64,000 nucleotides of DNA from assembly GCF_014287635.1 (NCBI RefSeq), contig NZ_JACOPH010000009.1:1-64000 (forward strand), given 5' to 3'. Source of the stretch: Roseburia zhanii. GTDB lineage: Bacteria > Bacillota > Clostridia > Lachnospirales > Lachnospiraceae. Each line of letters opens with the position of its first letter. Within the stretch, counting starts at the first letter, position 1. Positions 35,972 to 44,579 of the stretch are shown here, in pieces. A program made the position numbers and the translations under genes. Under the pieces are notes generated by a model. The model was given only the letters and a program-made list of their open reading frames with translations. It was not told the origin of the DNA and searched no databases.

Positions 35972-36421
35972 TCATTTGTATGTATGATTATTATACATCA
36001 ATCTGGTTGAAAATAGAGTATTCTTATCTAAAAAGTTTGTTGACAAATATTTTTTGATGGTATGACATGTACAAACTGTCAGAACAGAAAAAAGCACTTC
36101 TTCTGCCTGTTTGAAATATCTGTCATCTGTCGCAGTAATTTTTTTACCCTGCTTTATGCGTTCTTGTTTACGGGCATATATTGCTTTTATAATACTTACG
36201 ATCTTTACATGATCTCCGCTTAATATCGCTGCCTTATATTCCTGTTCCCGTAGTTTTTCATCTGAAATATCCTTTTCACTGATATCTGGAATAGATTTTA
36301 TAAATTTCATGGCATCGTCCTTCGTGATAATATGACGGATCTGTCCATCAGCATGTCCCACATTTTCAATCTGGCAGATACCTTCAGGTATTTTTACAAC
36401 ATAGTCACCTTTGTTATACAT
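35972..36421 (-). CDS. CarD/CdnL-like transcription regulator with altered C terminus
   Basis: 149 residues. The N-terminal 60 residues fit the CarD/CdnL RNA-polymerase-interacting domain (YNKGDYVVKIPEGICQIENV), and the helical part KIVSIIKAIYARKQ...DDRYFKQAEEVLF matches the DNA-binding end. After about residue 115 the sequence departs from the family (VCTCHTIKKYLSTNF...), where relatives have a last conserved helix; a local frameshift or replaced tail is likely. CarD proteins stabilise open promoter complexes. A promoter and a terminator-like hairpin precede it. Confidence 0.7.
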   Translation of the reverse strand: MYNKGDYVVKIPEGICQIENVGHADGQIRHIITKDDAMKFIKSIPDISEKDISDEKLREQEYKAAILSGDHVKIVSIIKAIYARKQERIKQGKKITATDDRYFKQAEEVLFSVLTVCTCHTIKKYLSTNFLDKNTLFSTRLMYNNHTYK

Positions 36422-36478
36422 AGCTTCACTTTCCCTTCGAATTGATCATTTTATGAAATCAAAGTAAATCTGATAGAA

Positions 36479-36526
36479 AAAAGGACTATTTCACTCGGTA
36501 GCATTTGAATGAAACAGTCCTTTTCA
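36479..36526 (-). terminator. Terminator-like hairpin in the leader of the CarD-like gene
   Basis: On the minus strand AAAGGACTGTTTCA / TGAAATAGTCCTTT is followed by a run of T (plus strand AAAAAAGGAC). It lies between a TATAAT at 36532-36537 and the gene start at 36421, so transcripts from that promoter must pass it. It may be an attenuator or the end of a ~50-base RNA. Confidence 0.55.
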
Positions 36527-36550
36527 TATAAATTATACTCGGTTTATATG
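36525..36550 (-). promoter_or_regulatory. Promoter element with dyad symmetry
   Basis: TATAAT on the minus strand (36532-36537) lies inside the inverted repeat CATATAAA / TTTATATG. The -35 side is poor. A regulator could bind the dyad. Confidence 0.4.
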
Positions 36551-36688
36551 AAATATTTTAACAGCTTTTTAATTTTTTTGTAAGTAAATTTTAGAAAAAC
36601 ATTGCCGGTTCATATCCTATCAGACCTTTACAGAACAAAAAACATAAGATATCCTAATAGAAAACAGCAGAATACGAGGGGGTATATC

Positions 36689-37906
36689 ATGCAGGAAATA
36701 AAATGTCCAAAATGTGGTGAAGTTTTTGCAGTAGATCAGACAGGCTATGCACAGATTTTAAATCAGGTCAGAGATAAAGAATTTGAGAGGGAACTTGGCC
36801 GCAGAGAAAAGAGTCTTGTAGAAAAACAGCAGAGTGATCTTGAATTAGAGCGTATCAAACAGCAGAAGAAATTCGATCAGGAACTATTAGCAAAAGAGGA
36901 CGAGATCAAGCAGTTAAAAGCCAGATTAGAAAACGGTGAAACTGAAAAGAAATTAGCAGTATCAGAAGCCCTGCAGAAAAAAGACCATGAGCTGAATGAA
37001 AAATCAGAAAAGATCACAGAACTTAAAAATCAGTTATCCACGAAAGAGATGGAGTTAGAATTAAATCAGAAATCTTTAAAAGAAAAGTATGAAGATAAAT
37101 TAAAACAGAAAGATGAACTGATTGAATATTATAAGGATTTTAAGGCAAGACAGTCCACGAAAATGGTCGGGGAAAGTTTAGAGCAGCATTGCTTAAACCA
37201 GTTCAATTCACTTCGCATGACCGCATTTCAGAATGCCTATTTTGAAAAGGATAATGATGCAAGGACAGGCAGTAAGGGAGATTTTATTTTTCGTGAATCC
37301 TCTGATGGGGTGGAATTTATTTCGATTATGTTTGAAATGAAAAATGAAATGGACGAAACGGCTACCAAGCACAAAAACGAAGATTTCTTAAAAGAACTCG
37401 ATAAGGACAGAAGGGAAAAAGGATGTGAATATGCCGTATTGGTTTCTCTGTTAGAGATTGATAATGAGTTATACAACAACGGTATTGTGGACGTTTCTTA
37501 TAAATATGAAAAGATGTATGTGATCCGCCCACAGTTTTTTATCCCTATGATCACGCTGCTTCGGAATGCGGCATTAAATTCCCTGCAATACCAGAGAGAA
37601 CTTGCAGTTGTGAAAAATCAGCAGATCGATATTGTACATTTTGAAGAAAATATGAATAGTTTTAAAGAGGGATTTACCAGAAATTACCGGCTGGCAAGTG
37701 AAAAGTTTAATAAGGCGATCGAAGAAATCGATAAGACAATCTCTCATCTGCAAAAGACGAAAGAGGCATTGCTTTCCTCTGAAAATAATCTGCGTTTAGC
37801 AAATAATAAAGCGGAAGATTTAAGTATTAAGAAATTGACAAAGAATGCTCCTTCTGTGAGGGAAATGTACGAAGAAGAAAAACAGAATTTACAGGAATGC
37901 CATTAA
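36689..37906 (+). CDS. DUF2130 domain protein with zinc-ribbon start and coiled coil
   Basis: 405 residues. Starts MQEIKCPKCGEVF (a CxxC pair), then a long charged coiled coil (~30-165, rich in EKKLAVSEAL-like heptads), then the DUF2130 domain from ~170 (GESLEQHCLNQFN, KGDFIFRE, SIMFEMKNE, EDFLKELDKDR), which resembles PD-(D/E)XK nuclease folds by its FEMKNE-type strand, and a final helical tail. Function unknown; possibly a DNA-associated protein. Start set at 36689 behind GAGGGGG; the reading from 36602 adds an unsupported extension. Confidence 0.8.
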   Translation: MQEIKCPKCGEVFAVDQTGYAQILNQVRDKEFERELGRREKSLVEKQQSDLELERIKQQKKFDQELLAKEDEIKQLKARLENGETEKKLAVSEALQKKDHELNEKSEKITELKNQLSTKEMELELNQKSLKEKYEDKLKQKDELIEYYKDFKARQSTKMVGESLEQHCLNQFNSLRMTAFQNAYFEKDNDARTGSKGDFIFRESSDGVEFISIMFEMKNEMDETATKHKNEDFLKELDKDRREKGCEYAVLVSLLEIDNELYNNGIVDVSYKYEKMYVIRPQFFIPMITLLRNAALNSLQYQRELAVVKNQQIDIVHFEENMNSFKEGFTRNYRLASEKFNKAIEEIDKTISHLQKTKEALLSSENNLRLANNKAEDLSIKKLTKNAPSVREMYEEEKQNLQECH

Positions 37907-37921
37907 AGGCATTAGCAGTAT

Positions 37922-38534
37922 CGGAGGGTACCTTGCATTACTGGTCTATCGGCAGTCGCAGAAATGTTCAGGTATACAAAAGTAAATACCGTATTAGTGC
38001 CAAAAATCAATGGAGATCATATTGAAACGATCGCAAAAACTGTAAAAGAAGCGGATGATTGTGGTAAACAATCATTTTGGAAAAGCAAAACAGTTTTACA
38101 TCTATCAGGTAAAAGATGATAAACAGCAGTTTGTGGAGATTCGGACGATGACTCCGGTGTGTACTAATGGCAGCCACAAGGATAAGAAACTCATGGAAAA
38201 TTTACAGAAACTTTCCGACTGCAGGTATCTGTTAGTCAGCAGGATCGGAACGATTGCCGCAAATGCAGCAGAGAGTATCGGCATTGAATGCTATGAGATT
38301 CCAGGAATGATCGAAGACTCCATAGAACAGCTGAATGTGTGGAATGATAAAGAGCGGATCATAAGTAAGATACAGGACTTAGAATATGCCACACCGCCGA
38401 AAGTGCTGTTTTTAACAGATCAGTATGAAATCAACCAGGCAATCCGGGAGGAAGAAAATGAGATCACATTACTTGTCGGAAGCAGTAATGAAAGGGAGAT
38501 ATTTATGATAACAATGAAAAGTGGCGTGGTATAA
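37922..38534 (+). pseudogene. nifB-like gene remnant (radical SAM tail plus NifX-like domain)
   Basis: From about 37922, one frame reads GLSAVAEMFRYTKVNTVLVP and NGDHIETIAKTVKEA, the end of a NifB-type radical SAM domain. A shift then leads into the second frame (from 38055): NNHFGKAKQFYIYQV ... SRIGTIAANAAESIGIECYEI, a NifX/NifB-C cofactor-binding domain. The iron-sulfur cluster part (CxxxCxxC) and the N terminus are missing and no start with a ribosome site joins the pieces. I read this as a decayed nifB homologue; a separately translated 159-residue NifX-like protein from 38055 cannot be excluded. Confidence 0.7.
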
Positions 38535-38540
38535 AAGTAC

Positions 38541-38573
38541 AAAACTGGCTATTTTGAAATAGCCAGTTTTTTG
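38541..38573 (+). terminator. Terminator after the nifB remnant
   Basis: AAAACTGGCTATTT / AAATAGCCAGTTTT with TTTTTTG. Confidence 0.85.
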
Positions 38574-38627
38574 TATAATGAATTTCAACAAGTCAAAGTA
38601 ATAAAGCAGATACAAAGGAGAAAATCA

Positions 38628-39503
38628 ATGGAACAGAACAGATATGAATTAAACAAACAGTTAGCACAGATGTTAAAAGGTGGTGTCATCATGGACGTTA
38701 CGACACCGGAACAGGCAAAGATCGCAGAAGAAGCAGGTGCCTGTGCAGTTATGGCATTAGAGCGTATTCCGGCAGATATCAGGGCAGCAGGCGGGGTATC
38801 ACGTATGAGTGATCCAAAGATGATCAAAGGCATCCAGCAGGCAGTTTCCATTCCGGTCATGGCAAAATGCCGTATCGGTCATTTCGTAGAGGCACAGATC
38901 TTAGAAGCGATTGAGATTGATTATATCGATGAGAGTGAAGTATTATCACCGGCAGATGATATTTACCATATCAATAAAAATGAATTTAAAGTACCATTTG
39001 TATGTGGAGCAAGGGATTTAGGAGAAGCACTCCGCCGTATCGCAGAAGGAGCATCTATGATCCGTACAAAAGGTGAGCCGGGAACCGGAGATGTTGTTCA
39101 GGCAGTCCGCCATATGCGTGCAATGAATGCAGAGATCCGCCGTGTGCAGAATATGCGGAAGGATGAATTGTTTGAAGCTGCAAAACAGTTACAGGTTCCT
39201 GTAGACCTTGTGGAATATGTACATGAAAACGGAAAACTTCCGGTTGTCAATTTTGCAGCTGGCGGTGTCGCAACTCCGGCAGATGCAGCACTGATGATGC
39301 AGTTAGGTGCAGAAGGCGTATTCGTAGGTTCCGGTATCTTTAAATCCGGTGATCATAAGAAACGTGCAGCAGCAATCGTTAAGGCAGTTACAAACTATAC
39401 AGATGCAAAACTGATCGCAGAGCTTTCTGAAGATTTAGGAGAAGCTATGGTTGGTATCAACGAACAGGAAATTGAAATCTTAATGGCTGAGCGGGGAAAA
39501 TAA
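38628..39503 (+). CDS. pdxS: Pyridoxal 5'-phosphate synthase, lyase subunit PdxS
   Basis: 291 residues. Full PdxS signatures: [76 protein letters not shown], and [20 protein letters not shown]. Together with PdxT it makes PLP from ribose 5-phosphate, glyceraldehyde 3-phosphate and glutamine. Start set at 38628 after AAAGGAG. One base separates it from pdxT. PLP is the cofactor of the cysteine-synthase-like enzyme encoded elsewhere in this window. Confidence 0.97.
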   Translation: MEQNRYELNKQLAQMLKGGVIMDVTTPEQAKIAEEAGACAVMALERIPADIRAAGGVSRMSDPKMIKGIQQAVSIPVMAKCRIGHFVEAQILEAIEIDYIDESEVLSPADDIYHINKNEFKVPFVCGARDLGEALRRIAEGASMIRTKGEPGTGDVVQAVRHMRAMNAEIRRVQNMRKDELFEAAKQLQVPVDLVEYVHENGKLPVVNFAAGGVATPADAALMMQLGAEGVFVGSGIFKSGDHKKRAAAIVKAVTNYTDAKLIAELSEDLGEAMVGINEQEIEILMAERGK

Positions 39504-39504
39504 A

Positions 39505-40071
39505 ATGACGATTGGAATCTTAGCATTACAGGGAGCATTTGCAGAACATGAACAGATGTTAGAACGGTTAGGTGCAGATTATTTTGAGATCCGGCAGAAA
39601 AAGGATTTAGAGCGTGACTTTGACGCTTTCATCCTTCCGGGTGGAGAAAGCACTGTGATGGGAAAACTGTTACATGAACTCGATATGTTTTCAGAGATCA
39701 AAGAAAAAATAAATGCAGGACTTCCGGTATATGGAACCTGTGCAGGACTGATCCTTTTAGCAAAAGAAGTGGAAGATGGAGCGGTACAGCTTGGTACCAT
39801 GGATATCTGTGCAAAGAGAAATGCTTATGGCAGACAGTTAGGCAGTTTTGTGGCAGAAGAAGAATTCAAAGGGATCGGTAAGATACCGATGAATTTTATC
39901 CGTGCACCTTATATTGCAAAAGCAGGTGAAAATGTAGAGGTATTAGCAAAAGTCGATGGAAAGATCGTTGCGGCAAGGCAGGGAAACCAGCTTGTAACAG
40001 CTTTTCACCCGGAGGTCACAGATGATGTGCGAATACATCAGTATTTCTTAGAGCAGATCGTGAATAAGTAA
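39505..40071 (+). CDS. pdxT: Pyridoxal 5'-phosphate synthase, glutaminase subunit PdxT
   Basis: 188 residues. Class I glutamine amidotransferase: LPGGESTVMGKLL, nucleophile Cys in YGTCAGLILLA, and the His/Glu pair in AFHPEVTDD. It feeds ammonia to PdxS in a 12+12 complex. Confidence 0.97.
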   Translation: MTIGILALQGAFAEHEQMLERLGADYFEIRQKKDLERDFDAFILPGGESTVMGKLLHELDMFSEIKEKINAGLPVYGTCAGLILLAKEVEDGAVQLGTMDICAKRNAYGRQLGSFVAEEEFKGIGKIPMNFIRAPYIAKAGENVEVLAKVDGKIVAARQGNQLVTAFHPEVTDDVRIHQYFLEQIVNK

Positions 40072-40098
40072 TAAAAGATGTCTGGATAAATAAGTAAC

Positions 40099-40144
40099 AA
40101 ATCCGGTGGTTTTGGATAGCAATTTCAAAACTGCCGGATTTTTG
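40099..40144 (+). terminator. Terminator of pdxST
   Basis: AATCCGGTGGTTTTG / CAAAACTGCCGGATT with TTTTT. Confidence 0.88.
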
Positions 40145-40159
40145 CATTCAATTTTATAC

Positions 40160-40188
40160 TTGCAAAATACCCCTAAGGGGTATATAAT
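40160..40188 (+). promoter_or_regulatory. CsoR-regulated promoter and operator of the copper operon
   Basis: TTGCAA (40160-40165) and TATAAT (40183-40188) with 17-base spacer. The spacer is filled by the palindrome ATACCCCTAAGGGGTAT (40167-40183), the typical GC-rich operator of CsoR repressors. Bound CsoR would block RNA polymerase; Cu(I) should release it. Confidence 0.88.
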
Positions 40189-40217
40189 AACACAAAACGC
40201 AGAAAAGAGGTATAACA

Positions 40218-40523
40218 ATGGGAGAAGAACGGGAATGTTGTCATCATAGAACCAAAGAGCGTTCAGAAAAAGAATACAAAGATATGATCAATCGCTTAAG
40301 CCGCATTGAAGGACAGGTGCGGGGCATCAAGGGAATGGTTGAGAAGAATGCATATTGTCCTGATATTTTAATTCAGGTGGCGGCAGTAACGGCTGCATTA
40401 AACAGCTTTAACCGGGTGCTCCTTGCAAACCATATCAAGACCTGCGTAACAGAAGATATCAGGGAAGGAAGGGAAGAAACAGTAGATGAATTACTTGCCA
40501 CCCTGCAGAAATTGATGAAATGA
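40218..40523 (+). CDS. csoR: CsoR-family copper-sensing repressor
   Basis: 101 residues, all-helical DUF156 fold. [15 protein letters not shown] is the DNA-binding helix region. Metal ligands Cys47 (YCPDI), His72 and Cys76 (NHIKTC) form the W-X-Y set of Cu(I) sensors. Extra N-terminal CCHH may bind metal too. The matching operator lies 35 bases upstream and the copper ATPase directly downstream. Confidence 0.93.
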   Translation: MGEERECCHHRTKERSEKEYKDMINRLSRIEGQVRGIKGMVEKNAYCPDILIQVAAVTAALNSFNRVLLANHIKTCVTEDIREGREETVDELLATLQKLMK

Positions 40524-40537
40524 TAGGAGTGATAAAG

Positions 40538-43054
40538 ATGGAACAATATACAGTGACCGGAATGAGCTGTGCTGCCTGCAGTGCCCGCGTGGAAAAGGCA
40601 GTCCGGAAAGTACCGGGTGTTACAGACTGTGCCGTCAGCCTTTTGACAAATTCCATGGGAGTAGAAGGAAGTGCATCAGCAGAAGATATTATCCAGGCGG
40701 TAGAAGATGCCGGATACGGTGCAGCATTAAAAGGCAGTCACAGTAATGAAGATGCACAGACTAGAGCAAATGAAGAATTATTAAAAGACAAAGATACTCC
40801 GGTATTAAAGAAGCGTCTGATCGCATCCATTGGTTTTCTTGCAGTACTGATGTATGTTTCCATGGGACATATGATGTGGAACTGGCCGCTGCCGTCATTT
40901 TTTGAAGGCAATCATGTGGCAATGGGACTCTTACAGTTACTGCTCACTGTAGCAATCATGGTGATCAACCAGAAATTTTTTATCAATGGATTTAAGAGTC
41001 TGTTTCATTTGTCACCAAATATGGATACCTTAGTTGCACTTGGTTCGATGGCATCTTTTGTCTACAGCACATATGCGTTATTTGCAATGACCGATGCACA
41101 GGTAAAAGGTGATATGGATCTTGTCATGCAGTATATGCATGAATTTTATTTTGAATCAGCCGCAATGATCCTGACACTGATCACAGTAGGAAAAATGTTA
41201 GAGGCCAGATCCAAAGGAAAAACAACAGATGCATTAAAGAACCTGATCCGCCTTTCACCGACAAAGGCAGCCGTTGTCCGAAACAAAGAAGAAGTTGAAG
41301 TCCCAATCGATCAGGTGAAAAAAGGCGATATCTTCGTCGTACGTCCCGGAGAAAATATACCCGTGGACGGTATTGTATTAGAAGGTATCAGTGCTGTAAA
41401 CGAATCTGCATTGACCGGTGAGAGTATTCCGGTGGATAAAGCTTCAGGGGATCATGTATCACAGGCAACGTTAAACCAGTCAGGATTTTTAAAATGTGAA
41501 GCAGTCCGTGTCGGTGAAGATACCGCATTGTCAAAGATCATCCAGTTAGTTAGTGATGCAGCAGCAACCAAGGCACCGATCGCAAAAGTGGCAGATAAAG
41601 TATCGGGAGTTTTTGTGCCGGCCGTCATAGGGATTGCCTTAGTTACAATCATCGTCTGGCTGCTTGCCGGAGAGAGTGTCGGTTTTGCACTTGCAAGAGG
41701 GATTTCCGTTCTTGTGATCAGCTGTCCTTGTGCATTAGGATTAGCAACACCGGTAGCGATTATGGTTGGAAACGGAGTCGGGGCAAAGCATGGTATCTTA
41801 TTTAAGACCGCAGTATCGTTAGAAGAAACCGGAAAAGTCCAGATTGTTGCACTTGATAAGACAGGAACGATTACAACGGGCGAACCGACAGTAACCGATA
41901 TACTGCCGGCAGAAGGCATAAAGGAAGAAGAATTATTATATTATGCCGCATCCTTAGAACAGAAAAGTGAGCATCCATTAGCAGGGGCAGTGATCCGTTA
42001 TGCGAAGGAAAAGAACCGGAAGACAGAAGATATTGAAGAGTTTGCCGCAGTTGCAGGAAACGGACTGACAGGAAAATTAAATGGCACATTGTTATTTGGC
42101 GGTAATGCGAATTTTATCGGAACAAAACTAGAGATCCCATCAGATTCTCTCATGCAGTCAAAACAGCTTGCCGATGAAGGTAAGACACCACTATTCTTCG
42201 CAAAAGAAGGACAGTTTTTAGGAATCATTGCAGTTGCCGATGTATTAAAAGAAGAAAGCAGACAGGCAATTGCGGAACTTAAGAATATGGGAATACGTGT
42301 TGTCATGCTTACCGGAGATAATGAACGGACAGCAGATGCGATCGGAAAAATGGCTGGTGTCGATGAAGTGATCGCAGGTGTACTGCCGGAAGGCAAAGAG
42401 CGTGTGATCCGCTTCTTGAAAGAACAAGGCAAAGTGGCAATGGTCGGTGATGGGATCAACGATGCACCGGCATTGACAAGGGCAGATATGGGAATTGCGA
42501 TCGGTGCAGGAACCGATGTGGCGATCGATGCTGCAGATGTGGTACTGATGAAAAGTAAAACGACCGATATACCGGCTGCGATACGTCTAAGCCGTGCAGC
42601 ACTCCGCAATATACACCAGAATCTTTTCTGGGCATTTATCTATAATATCATAGGAATCCCATTAGCCGCAGGAGTATGGATTCCATTATTCGAACTGAAA
42701 TTAAATCCGATGTTTGGAGCAGCGGCAATGAGTTTATCAAGTTTCTGTGTAGTAACTAACGCACTTCGTCTGAATCTGCTGTCTGTCTATGATGCAGGTA
42801 AGGATAAAAAAATAAAAGTAAAAGAGAAGAAGGAGAACAAAACAATGAAAAAAACAATGAAGATCGAAGGTATGATGTGTGGACACTGTGAGGCAAGAGT
42901 TAAAAAAACATTAGAAGCATTAGATGCTGTTGCAGAAGCAGAAGTAAGCCATGAAAACGGAACTGCTGTCGTAACTTTAAACAGTGAAGTCGCAGATGAT
43001 GTATTGAAAAATGCAGTTGAGGAACAGGATTATAAAGTGCTCTCGATCGATTAA
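40538..43054 (+). CDS. copA: Copper-exporting P1B-ATPase CopA fused to a C-terminal CopZ-like domain
   Basis: 838 residues from 40538 (GGAG at 40526; the ATG at 40520 is too far upstream). N-terminal heavy-metal domain GMSCAAC (Cys11, Cys14), eight membrane helices with Cys396-Pro-Cys398 in helix 6, phosphorylated Asp440 in [11 protein letters not shown] and [10 protein letters not shown]. After the last helix a linker rich in Lys leads to a second heavy-metal domain, [11 protein letters not shown] (Cys781, Cys784), which is a complete CopZ chaperone. An internal AGGAG at 42831-42835 and ATG at 42845 could also give free 69-residue CopZ. Exports Cu(I) from the cytosol. Confidence 0.92.
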   Translation: MEQYTVTGMSCAACSARVEKAVRKVPGVTDCAVSLLTNSMGVEGSASAEDIIQAVEDAGYGAALKGSHSNEDAQTRANEELLKDKDTPVLKKRLIASIGFLAVLMYVSMGHMMWNWPLPSFFEGNHVAMGLLQLLLTVAIMVINQKFFINGFKSLFHLSPNMDTLVALGSMASFVYSTYALFAMTDAQVKGDMDLVMQYMHEFYFESAAMILTLITVGKMLEARSKGKTTDALKNLIRLSPTKAAVVRNKEEVEVPIDQVKKGDIFVVRPGENIPVDGIVLEGISAVNESALTGESIPVDKASGDHVSQATLNQSGFLKCEAVRVGEDTALSKIIQLVSDAAATKAPIAKVADKVSGVFVPAVIGIALVTIIVWLLAGESVGFALARGISVLVISCPCALGLATPVAIMVGNGVGAKHGILFKTAVSLEETGKVQIVALDKTGTITTGEPTVTDILPAEGIKEEELLYYAASLEQKSEHPLAGAVIRYAKEKNRKTEDIEEFAAVAGNGLTGKLNGTLLFGGNANFIGTKLEIPSDSLMQSKQLADEGKTPLFFAKEGQFLGIIAVADVLKEESRQAIAELKNMGIRVVMLTGDNERTADAIGKMAGVDEVIAGVLPEGKERVIRFLKEQGKVAMVGDGINDAPALTRADMGIAIGAGTDVAIDAADVVLMKSKTTDIPAAIRLSRAALRNIHQNLFWAFIYNIIGIPLAAGVWIPLFELKLNPMFGAAAMSLSSFCVVTNALRLNLLSVYDAGKDKKIKVKEKKENKTMKKTMKIEGMMCGHCEARVKKTLEALDAVAEAEVSHENGTAVVTLNSEVADDVLKNAVEEQDYKVLSID
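42845..43054 (+). CDS. copZ: Possible independently translated CopZ copper chaperone (internal start)
   Basis: 69 residues, in frame with copA. AGGAG lies 9 bases before ATG 42845 and the linker just upstream is AAA/GAA-rich, the look of an ancestral intergenic region. The peptide has the full chaperone fold with MCGHC. Whether it is made separately is inference. Confidence 0.45.
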   Translation: MKKTMKIEGMMCGHCEARVKKTLEALDAVAEAEVSHENGTAVVTLNSEVADDVLKNAVEEQDYKVLSID

Positions 43055-43266
43055 GCAGAAATCAACGAAGCAGATGAAATCCTCATTGCAGCTTCTACAG
43101 AAGCTGCAATTTCTTCTGATACAAGATCTGCCGATGTCTGCATCGTATTCTTTGCATCAGTGGTTCCTATCTTAGCACTGTTGTTATAAGAAACACTGCC
43201 GACGATCACAACGATCACCAGAACAACAGACGCATAGACTAAAGAAAGTTATGTTTTCAGTTTCAT
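43051..43266 (-). pseudogene. Truncated chemoreceptor (MCP) N-terminus with early stop codon
   Basis: On the minus strand, ATG at 43266 with GAGGG upstream reads MKLKT, then TAA, then in the same frame LSLVYASVVLVIVVIVG, SVSYNNSAKIGTTDAKN and SADLVSEEIAA, ending 3 bases into the copA stop region. This matches the first transmembrane helix and periplasmic start of a methyl-accepting chemotaxis protein. The AAA-to-TAA change at codon 6 and loss of the rest make it a dead fragment. Confidence 0.7.
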
Positions 43267-43445
43267 AAGATTACCCTCATTTGTTTTTTTATGGAACGCT
43301 TTTTTTGTAAAAAATATACAATGAATTTTAAGAAAATTCCTTGTTATAATAAACGGAGAAATAAAGGCTGGATATGGTGATATCTGAGGATTATATGCAG
43401 AAGATGGGCAGGAACGGTACAAACGAAAACAGAAAGGGCAGATTG

Positions 43446-44441
43446 ATGGAGCAGATGAACAATTATCGTATCATATGGAAAAAACGGACAGATGGAAGTG
43501 CATGTCTGTTAAGAGTTTACGGCGAATTTCCATGTATCAGACTGCCGGAAGAAATAGGTGGCGTTCCGCTGACAGAAATAGCCGCATATTGTTTTGCACC
43601 GGTCACGCATTTCAAAGCAGAAACTTCCGATCAACAGGCAGATATTTTCGAAGAAGTAGTCACAGAAGATGGATATTCTGTCAAAAACTTAAGGGAATTA
43701 GCAGGAAATGCAATCGAAGAAGTAGAAATACCGGCTTCGGTGCATACCATCGGAAACTGCGCATTTTATAATTGCAGGAATTTAAAAAAGCTGTATCTGC
43801 ATGGGAAGATCGATCAGTTAGGCAGTGATGCATTTATGAATACGACTGCATTCCATCAGATGATGCTTTTTTATTCGCCTCAGACGGCAGGCGGGGCAGA
43901 TAAGATATTAAAGCAGATCACATCGGATCTTGAAGTAGTATTTACAGAAGATGGACAGGTTACGGCAAAACTTTTATACCCGGAATATTATGAATCCTAT
44001 GACGAGATCGCACCGGCACATATTTTTGGCAGGAGCATCACTGGAGAAGGATTCCGGGCTAGACAGTGTATGAAAGACGGCAAGGTTGATCTTGCAGGGT
44101 ATGATGCAGTCTTTGCACAGGCATGTGTGGAAGAATCAGAGCAGACGCTCTCCCAGATGGCATTAGACCGCCTGTGTTATCCATATGATCTTAAAGAAGA
44201 ACACAGACAGCAGTACAGCAGTTATGTCAGGGAACACAGCAGTAAAATTGTGATTTCGTTAACAGATAAAAAGGAATTGTCCATCCTGCAGGAACTATAT
44301 CAGAAAAAGCTGATCGATGACAGAAATCTTGCAGAATGTATGAAAAGAGCAGCAGAAGCAGGCTGGGCAGAAGGTGCGGCAGTATTCTTAGGCTGGCAGG
44401 CATCTAAGCGGACACAGCGAAAGAACCGGTACGAGTTCTGA
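43446..44441 (+). CDS. BspA-like leucine-rich repeat protein (cytosolic), first gene of VWA/MoxR operon
   Basis: 331 residues. No signal peptide. Residues ~20-60 and ~95-140 contain LRR_5-like units (RLPEEIGGVPLTEIAAYCF; VEIPASVHTIGNCAFYNCRNLKKLYL). The C-terminal ~190 residues are helical and unrecognised, with FRARQCMKDGKVDLAGYDAVFAQA. Start set at 43446 behind GAAAGGG; the GTG at 43374 has no ribosome site. BspA repeats usually occur outside the cell; a cytosolic one next to a VWA protein and a MoxR ATPase suggests a scaffold or target-binding role in that complex. Confidence 0.7.
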   Translation: MEQMNNYRIIWKKRTDGSACLLRVYGEFPCIRLPEEIGGVPLTEIAAYCFAPVTHFKAETSDQQADIFEEVVTEDGYSVKNLRELAGNAIEEVEIPASVHTIGNCAFYNCRNLKKLYLHGKIDQLGSDAFMNTTAFHQMMLFYSPQTAGGADKILKQITSDLEVVFTEDGQVTAKLLYPEYYESYDEIAPAHIFGRSITGEGFRARQCMKDGKVDLAGYDAVFAQACVEESEQTLSQMALDRLCYPYDLKEEHRQQYSSYVREHSSKIVISLTDKKELSILQELYQKKLIDDRNLAECMKRAAEAGWAEGAAVFLGWQASKRTQRKNRYEF

Positions 44442-44579
44442 CTTGTTGACCCGTCCACACATGAGGAAGGAGTGATTTCCGTTGAAAATCAGCGGATCCC
44501 GAATGGGTGTAGAATTGCGGGAGTTGCGTAGCAACGGAGCATTTCGTGTATCATATCATTCGATAAAAGAGGTGAAGAA

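Noticed and set aside
37922..38534. Functional nitrogenase cofactor protein NifB
   Set aside because: The radical SAM cysteine motif is absent and the pieces are in different frames; no nif genes are nearby.
41452..42609. Long antisense frames opposite copA
   Set aside because: They lie on the reverse strand of a fully supported gene, have no ribosome sites and show shadow-type Ser/Ala/Ile composition.
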